Shown: positions 1 to 7,748, numbered from the stretch's first letter. The stretch is DNA of 16,337 bases from Pontiella sp. (GCA_029935255.1 JAOZKS010000010.1:3217-19553); one strand, 5' to 3'. Numbers and translations: made by a program. Notes: generated from the sequence alone by a model not told the origin.

Positions 1-1
1 A

Positions 2-250
2 ACCCTTGGTTATAATGTGGGGCTCTACACTGAAGATACTTCACGGCTTGCTGTAGATCCTATTACTGGGAATCCGATAGGCGATGCGCAGGACAATTAT
101 GCCACCTTTAATTTGCGTGCATCGTATCAGATTAACCGCAATAACTTTGTGGACGCGGGATATCAGTTTAACCATCGGACATCGGATTCTGTCTACCTCC
201 GCGAATATACTCGGAATCAGGTTGATATTGGCTGGAGACTTCGTCTCTAG
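2..250 (+). CDS. Outer-membrane beta-barrel protein, C-terminal end (5' truncated by window)
   Basis: The reading frame is open from the window edge to a TAG at 248-250, giving the last 82 residues of a longer protein. The residues alternate polar and hydrophobic in strand-length runs (for example ATFNLRASYQI, FVDAGYQFNHRTS, QVDIGWRLRL), as expected of transmembrane beta-strands. It ends in a hydrophobic last strand, typical of outer-membrane barrels. It lies directly upstream of a Wzc-type kinase and a Wza-type lipoprotein, which fits the putative beta-barrel porin 2 family often found in exopolysaccharide clusters. It may be the outer-membrane conduit for the polymer. The barrel call is fairly secure; the family and function are inferred from context because most of the protein is missing. 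Confidence 0.7.
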   Translation, partial: TLGYNVGLYTEDTSRLAVDPITGNPIGDAQDNYATFNLRASYQINRNNFVDAGYQFNHRTSDSVYLREYTRNQVDIGWRLRL

Positions 251-285
251 ACCCCCGCTGATTATTTGAGTTTTGATTTGATGAC

Positions 286-323
286 AAGGTGGTGAAGGTT
301 TACCTTCACCATCTTTAGTTTTT
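286..323 (+). terminator. Stem-loop with T-rich tail between barrel and kinase genes
   Basis: GGTGAAGGT at 291-299 is complementary to ACCTTCACC at 302-310. Outer pairs extend the stem to about 286-315, with one G-U wobble. The top probably opens as a TTTA loop. It is followed by TTT and then TTTTT at 319-323. It lies 36 nt after the barrel stop and just before the ribosome binding site (AAGGGAG, 326-332) of the kinase gene. It could therefore be a terminator or a partial read-through attenuator that sets the ratio of barrel to kinase. Confidence 0.65.
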
Positions 324-340
324 GAAAGGGAGTTTGGAAT

Positions 341-2440
341 ATGAGTAATGAGTCTGCTGAGCAGCAGTCGGGAACCCTTCATTTTCTTGATTATTGGCGG
401 GTTATCCGCTCAAGAAAAGAGATTGTTCTGGCGGTTGCCATTCTCGTCGTTTTGACCGGTACGGTATATACCTTGATGTTGCCGAACATCTACGCTTCAT
501 CAACCCGGATTTCAGTCTCCAATGATGCACCCGAGATAAACCCGTTCTCTGGCCCGCAAAACTATTATTCGAGTTACGACCCTTATTTTTTACGCACCCA
601 GTTCGAGATCTTGCAGTCCAAGCCAATTCTGTATGAAGTGGTCAATCGCCTGAATCTACAGAGCGAATGGGGACGCAGCGGGGAAAAACTGCCGCGAAAT
701 GTGGCATATAAAATCCTGAAGAACAGCATCAGCGTATTTCAGCAGCGGGATACATCGCTGGTGGTGATCTCCACCAAACGGGATGATCCCAACGAAGCGG
801 CGAAAATTGCGAATGAAATTGCCGAGGTTTACCGTGATTCCCGACTGGATATTTCCAGCAAAGACTCGCGAGCAGCGATCGATAAGATTGCCGAGGCGTT
901 AAGAGAGCAACGGGATCGAGTGGATCTGGCCGAACAAAAAGTTGAACAGATTCGCAGGGATCTCGATATTGCGGTGATTGGTGGCGAAGGCAGTGTGGAT
1001 GTTACGGATGTCCGCCTCCAGCAACTTGAAGCCGACCGCTTGATGGCCCAAAGCGAGATGATCGATAAGAGAGAACTGCTTAAGATTCTCGAGGATCTGG
1101 ATGACAAGAGCTTGGTCGAGCGAGCTTCCTACATCACCTTTGATCAGTTTGTAATGACCACGATCCAGCAGCTTCAGGACATTGAGGTTCAACTTAGCTC
1201 GCTGGAAGCGGACTATGGGGTCAATCACCCTGAAGTACAGCGCTATACTTTGCAGAAGAAAACATTGGAAGCGACTTTGAGCACTCGTTTACAGGCTTTG
1301 CGAAATGGTTTGGAAACCGAGTATTTGATCGCGAAAAGTAAATTCGAGAGCAAGGAAAAGGTTCTTTCCGGGGTGCGTGCCACAAACATTGAGGCGCAAG
1401 GTTCCAAATTCCGGCCCTTCCGGAATGCTCAGCAGGATTTGGAGTCGGAGCGGTTTATCCATAACCAACTCAATGCGAAACTCCGGCAGGAAATCATCAC
1501 CCTTCAAGTTCCGCGTAATCCCGTTGAAATCATCGATGTTGCCGAACCGAACAACCGACCGGTTAGCCCTAACCTTTTCATGAATGTGCTGTTAAGTATT
1601 TTTGTGGGCTTGGGTGCTGGTGTGGGTCTCGCCTATTTCATTGAATATCTCGATACTTCAATCAAGACGGCAGATGATGTCGAACGTCTGTTGGGTCTTC
1701 CTGTTCTGGGGTTGATCCCGCAGAAGGTGAGGCCGTTGGTTGAGGAAGGACCTGATAGCGAGCATGCCGAAGCCTACCGTGTATTGCGAACCAACCTGGC
1801 CTTCACGGAAGGGGGGTCCCACAAAGGGGCATTCTGCGTGTTGAGTGGAGGTGCGGGTGAAGGTAAATCGACAACGGTATTCAACCTGGCCTACGTCTGT
1901 GCGCAGCAAGGGGAAAAAGTATTGCTGGTCGATGCCGACCTTCGCCGTCCCGTGCAGCATACCATTCTTGGCGTATCGAACCGATTTGGCCTGACTAACG
2001 TGTTGTTGCGCGACGTTCCGGTGGAAGAAGCCATCAAAGCGACCAGCGTTCCCAACCTTCACTTCCTGCCGAGTGGACGCCTGCCGCGAACCTCTCTGGG
2101 CGTGTTGGATCCAAAACGTATTGGTGAATTGATCACGAGTCTGAAAACCAAGTACGATATTGTTCTCATCGATACCCCGCCGCTGGTGGGTATTAGTGAC
2201 TCCTCGATTATTGCAAAGGAGGCTGATGGTGCCATTCTCGTGGTGCAGTACCGCAAGTATCCTCGCGATATGCTGATCAAGGCCAAGCACATGATGGAGA
2301 CCCTTGGGGTGAAATCCGTGGGGGCCGTACTCAACAACATCAATGTGATGCGCGATGACTACTACTACTATTATCACTCCTATTATTCGGATTACTACCA
2401 TAGCTCACAGAGTGAGGTAATGACGGACGATAGTGTCTAG
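341..2440 (+). CDS. Polysaccharide co-polymerase / tyrosine autokinase (Wzc type)
   Basis: This inner-membrane protein controls polymer chain length and export, and its cytoplasmic BY-kinase domain autophosphorylates a tyrosine cluster. In the 699 residues I see a short cytoplasmic N-terminus, a membrane segment at about 28-50, and a long periplasmic region rich in heptad-like charged helices (about 170-390). A second membrane segment lies at about 412-436, followed by the kinase. The kinase has Walker A GGAGEGKST (503-511), Walker A' LLVDADLRRP (528-537) and Walker B IVLIDTPP (607-614, D611). The tail carries nine tyrosines between 674 and 686. The kinase is fused to the Wzz part, as in proteobacterial Wzc, rather than split as in Firmicutes. 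The ATG has a good ribosome binding site, AAGGGAG, 8 nt upstream. The short Wza-like gene follows 24 nt downstream. No tyrosine phosphatase or glycosyltransferase is visible in the window. Confidence 0.95.
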   Translation: MSNESAEQQSGTLHFLDYWRVIRSRKEIVLAVAILVVLTGTVYTLMLPNIYASSTRISVSNDAPEINPFSGPQNYYSSYDPYFLRTQFEILQSKPILYEVVNRLNLQSEWGRSGEKLPRNVAYKILKNSISVFQQRDTSLVVISTKRDDPNEAAKIANEIAEVYRDSRLDISSKDSRAAIDKIAEALREQRDRVDLAEQKVEQIRRDLDIAVIGGEGSVDVTDVRLQQLEADRLMAQSEMIDKRELLKILEDLDDKSLVERASYITFDQFVMTTIQQLQDIEVQLSSLEADYGVNHPEVQRYTLQKKTLEATLSTRLQALRNGLETEYLIAKSKFESKEKVLSGVRATNIEAQGSKFRPFRNAQQDLESERFIHNQLNAKLRQEIITLQVPRNPVEIIDVAEPNNRPVSPNLFMNVLLSIFVGLGAGVGLAYFIEYLDTSIKTADDVERLLGLPVLGLIPQKVRPLVEEGPDSEHAEAYRVLRTNLAFTEGGSHKGAFCVLSGGAGEGKSTTVFNLAYVCAQQGEKVLLVDADLRRPVQHTILGVSNRFGLTNVLLRDVPVEEAIKATSVPNLHFLPSGRLPRTSLGVLDPKRIGELITSLKTKYDIVLIDTPPLVGISDSSIIAKEADGAILVVQYRKYPRDMLIKAKHMMETLGVKSVGAVLNNINVMRDDYYYYYHSYYSDYYHSSQSEVMTDDSV

Positions 2441-2454
2441 CAGTTTTTGTAAAT

Positions 2455-2461
2455 GAGGTGG
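2455..2461 (+). promoter_or_regulatory. Ribosome binding site that sets the Wza-like start
   Basis: GAGGTGG sits 3 nt before the ATG at 2465, so its GAGG core is 6 nt upstream. An in-frame ATG at 2453 has no such site and would itself overlap this one, so 2465 is preferred. Confidence 0.6.
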
Positions 2462-2464
2462 AAT

Positions 2465-3088
2465 ATGGTTCGAAAGTTTTTTCTCGGTTTAATAATGGTT
2501 TCAGCTGTTCTCGTGAATGGTTGCGTAATTCAACCTGTCAATGGTGTTTCGCAGGCAGAACCTATTCCAGAGAGCGCTGCTCAATCGGGCGCTGATGGTG
2601 TTGTTGAGGGGGCTTACGAACTTCGTCCGCTTGACCCTATTTATGTGCGTTTCAGCGGTATAATGGAACAGCAGCAACTCGAATTGGTGATTGATGAAAA
2701 TGGTGAAATCAGCCTTTTACACATCAAGGAGCCGATCAAGGCCTCCGGGCTTACGACTTCCGAACTGGAGCAGGTGATTGAGGACTCTTATGTGGCTGGC
2801 AACATCTACAAGAATGTTTCGGTCAACGTCACCATGACGGCCAAGGTGTTTTATGTGCAAGGCGAGGTGAATCAGCCCGGGCAGTTCCAGCTCATGAGTG
2901 GAACCACATTGCTACAGGTCATAGCGGGTGCACGGGGGTATACGCCGTACGCGAACAAGAAAAAAGTAACGATCACCCGCTACGGTAAGATTTATACCTA
3001 TAATGTGAAGGACTTGGAGCGGAACCCATCCAACGATGTGAAGATCGAGGCTGGCGATGTCATAAAAGTTTGGCAGCAGTGGTACTAG
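2465..3088 (+). CDS. Short polysaccharide export lipoprotein (Wza-like, one SLBB domain)
   Basis: This 207-residue protein is a periplasm-facing subunit of a capsule/exopolysaccharide translocon. It opens with a lipoprotein signal peptide (basic VRK, hydrophobic LGLIMVSAVLV, then NGC with the lipidated cysteine at 20). The residue after Cys is Val rather than Asp, which suggests outer-membrane sorting. A polysaccharide export domain covers about 51-125 (starting YELRPLDPIYV). A single SLBB domain follows at about 128-204 (VQGEVNQPGQF, LLQVIAGARGYTPYA, AGDVIKVW). E. coli Wza, at about 379 residues, has further SLBB repeats and a C-terminal amphipathic helix that crosses the outer membrane; both are absent here, and the protein stops right after the SLBB domain. 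It may therefore need a separate outer-membrane barrel, and a barrel gene lies two genes upstream. An in-frame ATG at 2453 is an alternative start. Confidence 0.9.
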   Translation: MVRKFFLGLIMVSAVLVNGCVIQPVNGVSQAEPIPESAAQSGADGVVEGAYELRPLDPIYVRFSGIMEQQQLELVIDENGEISLLHIKEPIKASGLTTSELEQVIEDSYVAGNIYKNVSVNVTMTAKVFYVQGEVNQPGQFQLMSGTTLLQVIAGARGYTPYANKKKVTITRYGKIYTYNVKDLERNPSNDVKIEAGDVIKVWQQWY

Positions 3089-3116
3089 CCGCGGGGTCGT
3101 GAAGTCCACACCATAG

Positions 3117-3758
3117 ATGATGGCATCCAATCCAACGGCAAGGCGAATTGGTATCGTAGGGGGATCCTTCGATCCCATCCACACCGGCCACCTGATCATT
3201 GCTCAAGACGCAGTAGAACTTCTTGATTTGTCGGAGGTCATCTTTATTCCCGCCGCCACACCTCCGCACAAGCAGCATGTGCAACGAGTTCCTGCAGAAC
3301 ATCGGTTGAATATGCTCAACCTAGCGGTGGAGGGGGACGAGCATTTTACCGTTTCGGATTTGGAAATACAAAGAAGCGGAGTTTCTTATACGATCGATAC
3401 CGTGCGTCAATTACGCAAAACCTACGGGACCGATATTTTATTTTTGATTATCGGTAGCGATACGCTGGTGGATCTTCACAATTGGTATAAAATCGAGGAA
3501 CTCCTGTCCTTTTGCGAAGTCGCAAGTTTTCTTCGGCCGGGTGAAGATTCCATGGAATCCATTGTGGAAAAAATGCAGATCGGGGAACCGCACCGGGAAA
3601 AGCTACTTCAAAATGTGATTAAGTCGCGGCGGATTGAAATTTCTTCGACGGAAATTCGTATGCGGCTGGAAGAAGGAATGAGCATTCGTTATCTTGTTCC
3701 TCCCGCAGTTGAAACATACATTCACGAACAAGGCCTTTACCAAGGCTCAAAAGGATAG
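3117..3758 (+). CDS. nadD: Nicotinate-nucleotide adenylyltransferase
   Basis: NadD transfers AMP from ATP to nicotinate mononucleotide to form deamido-NAD in cytoplasmic NAD synthesis. The 213-residue protein has the nucleotidyltransferase signature GGSFDPIHTGH at 15-25, with the H22-x-x-H25 pair that binds the ATP phosphates. PPHK follows about 25 residues later, and the second signature SSTEIR is at 176-181. The length is normal for the family. Two ATG codons stand in tandem (3117 and 3120), neither with a strong ribosome binding site, so the start could be one codon later. The gene lies 28 nt after the Wza-like gene, with no obvious terminator between them, and 3 nt before rsfS. The nadD-rsfS pairing is a widespread bacterial arrangement. 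Confidence 0.96.
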   Translation: MMASNPTARRIGIVGGSFDPIHTGHLIIAQDAVELLDLSEVIFIPAATPPHKQHVQRVPAEHRLNMLNLAVEGDEHFTVSDLEIQRSGVSYTIDTVRQLRKTYGTDILFLIIGSDTLVDLHNWYKIEELLSFCEVASFLRPGEDSMESIVEKMQIGEPHREKLLQNVIKSRRIEISSTEIRMRLEEGMSIRYLVPPAVETYIHEQGLYQGSKG

Positions 3759-3761
3759 GTT

Positions 3762-4112
3762 ATGGAAGAAGACAAGGATGTCATCAAACGGATTGTCGAG
3801 TTTCTCGAGGATCGGAAATCCGAGGATATTGTGGTTCTGGACCTGCGGGAACTCGCGAATATTGCCGACTACTTCATCATTGCCACCGGAGCGAACAAAC
3901 CTCATCTAAAGGCTTTGTATGACGGACTTCAACGACTCTTCAAGGATGCGGGGTTCAAGGGGTATCATAAGACGGGGGTTCCGGACAGCGGCTGGATGAT
4001 TATGGATTACCATGGCGTGATGGTTCATGTGTTCGAGCGGGAACTCCGCGAATTCTGCGACCTTGAGCAACTCTGGAAGGACGCACCAAAAATCAACGTG
4101 CAGGAAATCTAA
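3762..4112 (+). CDS. rsfS: Ribosome silencing factor RsfS (Iojap/YbeB family)
   Basis: RsfS binds ribosomal protein uL14 on the large subunit and blocks subunit joining when nutrients are scarce. The 116-residue protein matches the compact family fold. It shows DIVVLDLRELANIADYFII (22-40), ATGANKPHLKAL (41-52), and the conserved C-terminal stretch GWMIMDYHGVMVHVF (77-91) followed by REFCDLEQLWKDAP. The length is typical. The ATG is 3 nt after the nadD stop, with GGA 6 nt upstream of it. It is followed after 2 nt by cysS, so translation of the three genes is probably coupled. Confidence 0.96.
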   Translation: MEEDKDVIKRIVEFLEDRKSEDIVVLDLRELANIADYFIIATGANKPHLKALYDGLQRLFKDAGFKGYHKTGVPDSGWMIMDYHGVMVHVFERELREFCDLEQLWKDAPKINVQEI

Positions 4113-4114
4113 TC

Positions 4115-5515
4115 ATGGCGTTCAGGATCTACAACACAATGAGTCGAGCCAAGGAAGAGCTTCTTCCGCTCGATGGTGAGCATGTCCGGATGTACACCTG
4201 CGGCCCAACCGTCTACAACTATGCGCACATTGGAAACTTCCGCGCCTACATGTTCGAGGATCTGCTCCGTCGCTACATCAAATTTAGCGGGTTCAAGGTT
4301 ACACAGGTTCAGAACCTCACCGATGTGGATGACAAGACGATCCGTTCCTCCATCGAGAAAGGGCTGCCGCTCAAGGAATATACGAAGACGTATATCGAGG
4401 CCTTTTTCGCCGACCTTGCCAAGCTCAACATCGAACCCGCCGAGCACTATCCCGCTGCGACGGACTATATTCCCGAAATGATCACCCTCATCGAAAAGTT
4501 GTTCGAGAAGGGCTATGCCTATCAATCGGAAGATGGATCCGTCTACTACAGCATCGATAAGTTTGCCGACTACGGAAAACTGGCCCGCCTCGACCGCGAA
4601 GGCATGCAATCGGGGGCGCGTGTCGACCAAGACGAATACGATAAGGATAACGCAGCCGATTTTGCCCTTTGGAAAGCCTATGTTCCGGAAGATGGTGATG
4701 TGGTTTGGGATTCTCCATGGGGGCGCGGGCGACCGGGCTGGCATATTGAATGTTCCGCCATGAGTATGAAACTGCTGGGCGAAAGCTTCGATATTCATAC
4801 CGGCGGAGTCGATAATATCTTTCCGCACCACGAGGACGAGATCGCGCAGTCCGAAGCCGCCACCGGAAAGCCCTATTCCAAATACTGGATGCACTGCGGT
4901 TACCTTGTTGTCGACGGAAAAAAAATGTCGAAATCGGTCGGGAACTTCTACACCCTGCGCGAAATTCTCGACATGGGATATACGGGCCGCGAAGTGCGCT
5001 ACGAATTGCTCTCCGGCCACTATCGCCAATCGCTCAACTTTGCCTTCAAATCGCTCGATGCCAACCGCGCCGCACTCAAGCGCCTCGACGAGTTCTCCGC
5101 AAAGATCAAGGAATCCATCAGCAACGAAACCAAAGCCGGGGATCTACCGGTTTGGGCCGCTGATACCCGGAAAACCTTTGCGGCCGCCATGGACGACGAT
5201 ATGAACATATCCGGGGCCATGGCCGCCATTTTCGACACCGTTCATGCAGGCAACAAAGCCATGGCCGAGATTCCTTCCACGGGAGAAGAGGCCCTTGCGG
5301 TTTCGAATCTTTGGAAGGAGCTCGACACCGTCCTCGGAATTCTTGAGCTGCCGGAAGAGGCGGTTTCCCTAGAAGTCACGGAGCTGCTAGAAGCCCGAAC
5401 TCAGGCTCGTAACGAAAAGAATTGGGCGGAATCCGACCGCATCCGCGATGCACTGGCCGAACTCGGATGGACGGTAAAAGATACCCCCGAAGGCCCCAAA
5501 CTAAGAAAACTCTAG
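4115..5515 (+). CDS. cysS: Cysteinyl-tRNA synthetase
   Basis: This class I synthetase charges tRNA-Cys. The 466-residue length matches the family (E. coli 461). The HIGH-type motif reads HIGN at 38-41 within GPTVYNYAHIGNFRAY, and KMSKS is at 270-274. The expected zinc site is complete: C29, C213 (in WHIECS), H238 and E242 (in FPHHEDE). This site discriminates cysteine from serine. The anticodon-recognition region is C-terminal, ending in the charged NEKNWAESDRIRDAL segment. It starts 2 nt after rsfS with AGGA 9 nt upstream, and ends 9 nt before tmk. No catalytic residue appears to be missing. Confidence 0.97.
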   Translation: MAFRIYNTMSRAKEELLPLDGEHVRMYTCGPTVYNYAHIGNFRAYMFEDLLRRYIKFSGFKVTQVQNLTDVDDKTIRSSIEKGLPLKEYTKTYIEAFFADLAKLNIEPAEHYPAATDYIPEMITLIEKLFEKGYAYQSEDGSVYYSIDKFADYGKLARLDREGMQSGARVDQDEYDKDNAADFALWKAYVPEDGDVVWDSPWGRGRPGWHIECSAMSMKLLGESFDIHTGGVDNIFPHHEDEIAQSEAATGKPYSKYWMHCGYLVVDGKKMSKSVGNFYTLREILDMGYTGREVRYELLSGHYRQSLNFAFKSLDANRAALKRLDEFSAKIKESISNETKAGDLPVWAADTRKTFAAAMDDDMNISGAMAAIFDTVHAGNKAMAEIPSTGEEALAVSNLWKELDTVLGILELPEEAVSLEVTELLEARTQARNEKNWAESDRIRDALAELGWTVKDTPEGPKLRKL

Positions 5516-5524
5516 TTACGTATT

Positions 5525-6163
5525 ATGACCGGAAAATTTATCACCTTCGAAGGACCGGAAGGCAGTGGCAAGTCGACCCAGATAAAGAGGTTGGCCGAAA
5601 AACTCGACGCGCAAAGTGTTAAGGTCGTATGCACTCGCGAACCGGGCGGAACCGCAACCGGCGAGGCCATTCGCAACATTCTTCAGCACGATGCCGTTGA
5701 CGAACCATTGTGTGATCGCGCCGAGTTGCTACTCTTCACAGCCAGTCGCGCACAGCTGATGGAGGGGGTGATTCTCCCCGCCCTTGGACGAGGGGAATGG
5801 GTGCTTTGCGATCGTTTCATCGATTCTACGATCGCCTATCAGGGCTACGCCCGTGGGATGCTGATTGATACACTTGACCGGATAAACAACTTCGCTATCA
5901 ATAGCCGAAAACCTGATTTAACCCTGCTTCTCGATCTCGATATCGAACGAGGCTTCGAACGGCTGGAGGAGCGCTATGCCGACGGAAAAGGGTCCGCCGA
6001 TCGCTTTGAGCGTGAGGCGCGTGATTTTCATCACCGCGTTCGCGATGGCTATCATCAGCTTGCGCAACGGGAGCCCGCACGTTTCCGTGTGATCAATTCG
6101 GATCAGCCTATTGAGGATGTTTCTTGCGCCATTTGGAATGTGGTCAAAGAGGTGTTACTGTAG
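5525..6163 (+). CDS. tmk: Thymidylate kinase
   Basis: Tmk phosphorylates dTMP to dTDP for DNA synthesis. The 212-residue protein has the P-loop GPEGSGKST at 10-18, with the acidic residue E12 inside the loop. It also has REPGG at 38-42, DRF at 96-98 leading into DSTIAYQGYARG (the nucleotide-monophosphate-binding segment), and a lid region around 146-160 (RLEERYADG). The length is usual for bacterial Tmk. The start is 9 nt after cysS and lacks a clear ribosome binding site, so it probably relies on translational coupling. The stop is 2 nt before the clamp-loader gene. The tmk-holB neighbourhood is common in bacteria and supports both calls. Confidence 0.97.
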   Translation: MTGKFITFEGPEGSGKSTQIKRLAEKLDAQSVKVVCTREPGGTATGEAIRNILQHDAVDEPLCDRAELLLFTASRAQLMEGVILPALGRGEWVLCDRFIDSTIAYQGYARGMLIDTLDRINNFAINSRKPDLTLLLDLDIERGFERLEERYADGKGSADRFEREARDFHHRVRDGYHQLAQREPARFRVINSDQPIEDVSCAIWNVVKEVLL

Positions 6164-6165
6164 CC

Positions 6166-7149
6166 ATGGAAACCATCGATCTACATGCTGAAGCCTGGGA
6201 AGGGATCCGAAACAGTTATGAGAACAATCGTCTGGCACACGCCTACGTAATCGTCGGTTCTCCGCGAGGCAATGCATTACAGTTTTCCGAATCATTTCTA
6301 AAATTGCTCTATTGCAGTGCAACTGAAAAACCGTGCAATGAATGCACCAACTGCCGCCTGATCGAATCGCACAAGCACGCTGACACACTATGGATCGAAC
6401 CGCAGAGTAAAGCCCGTCAAATTAAGGCGGATGATGTTCGCGGACTGGTGAATCGAATGACGCAAACCTCATTCGAGGGCGGCTGGAAGGCGGGGATTTT
6501 GGTTTCAGCCGAATGCATGAATACAAATTCGGCAAACGTATTGCTGAAGACTCTGGAAGAACCACCGAAGAAAACCCTTCTGCTACTGATCACCGATTCT
6601 CCTCAGGCCTTGCTGCCTACCATTATTTCGCGCTGCCAGAAAATCGTCCTCGCCGAAGGGAAGGCTGTCGGAAAGAATACTTTATGGGAAGCTCCATTGA
6701 TGGAGCTTCTACGCGAACTTCCCGCCACGAGTGGGTTGGATGCCTCTCGACTTGCAGGAAAACTGAAAGCCATTCTTGATACGGTGAAGGCTGAAATTAC
6801 TGAAAGCATCGAAGAGGAACTGGGGGGCAACGACGAGGCGCTGGACGAATCCAAGCTTAAGGAAACTCTGGAGGCTCGGATCAAAGCACGTCTTAAAGAG
6901 GTTCAGTCGGAAGTGTTCCGAGTGATGCTCGATTGGTATCGTGACATTCTGATGCTTGTCTCTAGAGTCGATACGGAGCACCTTATCTTTCCCAACGACC
7001 AGAATATTTTGAAAGAGCAAGCCAAAGAACACACGCAATCCTCCGCCTTGCAGGCGATTCAAGTGGTGGAGGGCATGTCGCGTCGCCTCGACCGGAATAT
7101 TCCTGCTGTACAGATTTTCGACGAAGCCTTCCGCAAGCTGGTGCGCTAA
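6166..7149 (+). CDS. holB: DNA polymerase III delta-prime subunit (clamp loader)
   Basis: Delta-prime is the rigid subunit of the clamp loader that opens the sliding clamp at the replication fork. In 327 residues I see a zinc-binding knot of four cysteines (C50, C57, C60, C63, pattern C-x6-C-x2-C-x2-C). The nucleotide-binding loop is degenerate (GSPRGNALQ, about 31-39) and lacks the GKT/S of DnaX, as usual for delta-prime. Next come NSANVLLKTLEEPP (121-134) and the SRC motif at 155-157, which acts in trans on the ATPase neighbour. A highly charged segment (about 205-250) separates this from the C-terminal collar region. The start at 6166, 2 nt after tmk, is chosen because the upstream TTG at 6124 overlaps tmk and gives an N-terminus that does not resemble the family. 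AGAGGTG at 6148-6154 is a rather distant ribosome binding site. Confidence 0.93.
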   Translation: METIDLHAEAWEGIRNSYENNRLAHAYVIVGSPRGNALQFSESFLKLLYCSATEKPCNECTNCRLIESHKHADTLWIEPQSKARQIKADDVRGLVNRMTQTSFEGGWKAGILVSAECMNTNSANVLLKTLEEPPKKTLLLLITDSPQALLPTIISRCQKIVLAEGKAVGKNTLWEAPLMELLRELPATSGLDASRLAGKLKAILDTVKAEITESIEEELGGNDEALDESKLKETLEARIKARLKEVQSEVFRVMLDWYRDILMLVSRVDTEHLIFPNDQNILKEQAKEHTQSSALQAIQVVEGMSRRLDRNIPAVQIFDEAFRKLVR

Positions 7150-7288
7150 CCGTAGATTCGCGTTGCCTCTCCCTTCGGTCGTTACTTTCGTTCCTTAAAT
7201 CTCGCTTCGCGTCCAGCCACGTTGGATTGGGCTTGTGCGGCGAATTCAGCTTTGCAACGGATAGAAAAAGTTTGTGTGTTCTTCCTGA

Positions 7289-7307
7289 ACGAGGCTGGAA
7301 GCCTCGT
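7289..7307. repeat. Small palindrome, possibly a dispersed intergenic repeat or terminator
   Basis: ACGAGGC (7289-7295) and GCCTCGT (7301-7307) form a perfect 7-bp stem around the loop TGGAA. It abuts the aroQ stop codon in the 158-nt gap between convergent holB and aroQ. There is no T-run next to it on the plus strand, and on the minus strand only a distant T-rich patch, so a classical terminator is doubtful. The rest of the gap (7150-7288) shows no gene or RNA that I recognise. Confidence 0.5.
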
Positions 7308-7742
7308 CTACGCTGAGAGTTTATGCACCAGCGCTCTCAGCGCCAATGTATAGCCGAACCCTTGGAATCCCATCAGCTGGCCAATGCAGGCTGCTGCCGT
7401 CAGGCTCTTGTGGCGGATCTCTTCGCGGGCATGGGTATTGCTTAGATGGACTTCCACTGCGGGAACCACATCGGCGACGGCCTTGAGCGCATCGCACAGT
7501 CCCAAGCTGGTGTGGGTGAGTGCGGCCGGGTTGATGATGATTCCATCAAAAACACCGCGTGTTTCGCCAATCCATGTAATGAGTTCGGCCTCGGAGTTCG
7601 ATTGCCGGAATACGATTTCGGTTTCTGGATGAATCGTATTCAGTTCGGTTTCGATATCGGACAGCGTTTCGGTGCCATAGATTTCCGGTTCGCGTGTGCC
7701 TAGCAAGTTAAGGTTCGGTCCGTTCAAAACAAGTATCTTCAT
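7308..7742 (-). CDS. aroQ: 3-dehydroquinate dehydratase, type II
   Basis: AroQ dehydrates 3-dehydroquinate to 3-dehydroshikimate in the shikimate pathway. The 144-residue protein is a standard dodecameric-type subunit. It begins MKILVLNGPNLNLLGTREP, with the flexible-loop R17 and catalytic Y22. Then come NPAALTHTS (71-79, substrate-binding N71), EVHLSN (97-102, catalytic H99) and R110 in the REEIRHKS segment. The start is the ATG at 7742, with GGAG 6 nt upstream. The frame stays open to a GTG at 7760, but that would put the ribosome binding site inside the gene. It lies 30 nt downstream of the SRAP gene on the same strand, so the two are probably co-transcribed. Confidence 0.96.
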   Translation of the reverse strand: MKILVLNGPNLNLLGTREPEIYGTETLSDIETELNTIHPETEIVFRQSNSEAELITWIGETRGVFDGIIINPAALTHTSLGLCDALKAVADVVPAVEVHLSNTHAREEIRHKSLTAAACIGQLMGFQGFGYTLALRALVHKLSA

Positions 7743-7748
7743 AGTGTT

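Noticed and set aside
6124..6165. Upstream TTG start that would extend holB by 14 residues
   Set aside because: It overlaps tmk by 40 nt, and the added residues do not resemble the delta-prime N-terminus, while ATG at 6166 sits 2 nt after the tmk stop.
6256..6300. Degenerate P-loop in holB taken as a sign of a broken DnaX-like gene
   Set aside because: Delta-prime subunits normally lack a working nucleotide-binding loop, and the zinc knot and SRC motif are intact.
7150..7288. Gap after holB considered as a possible small RNA or decayed gene
   Set aside because: No stable structure, start with ribosome binding site or recognisable coding remnant could be seen. It may be an intergenic repeat, but I cannot show that from one copy.
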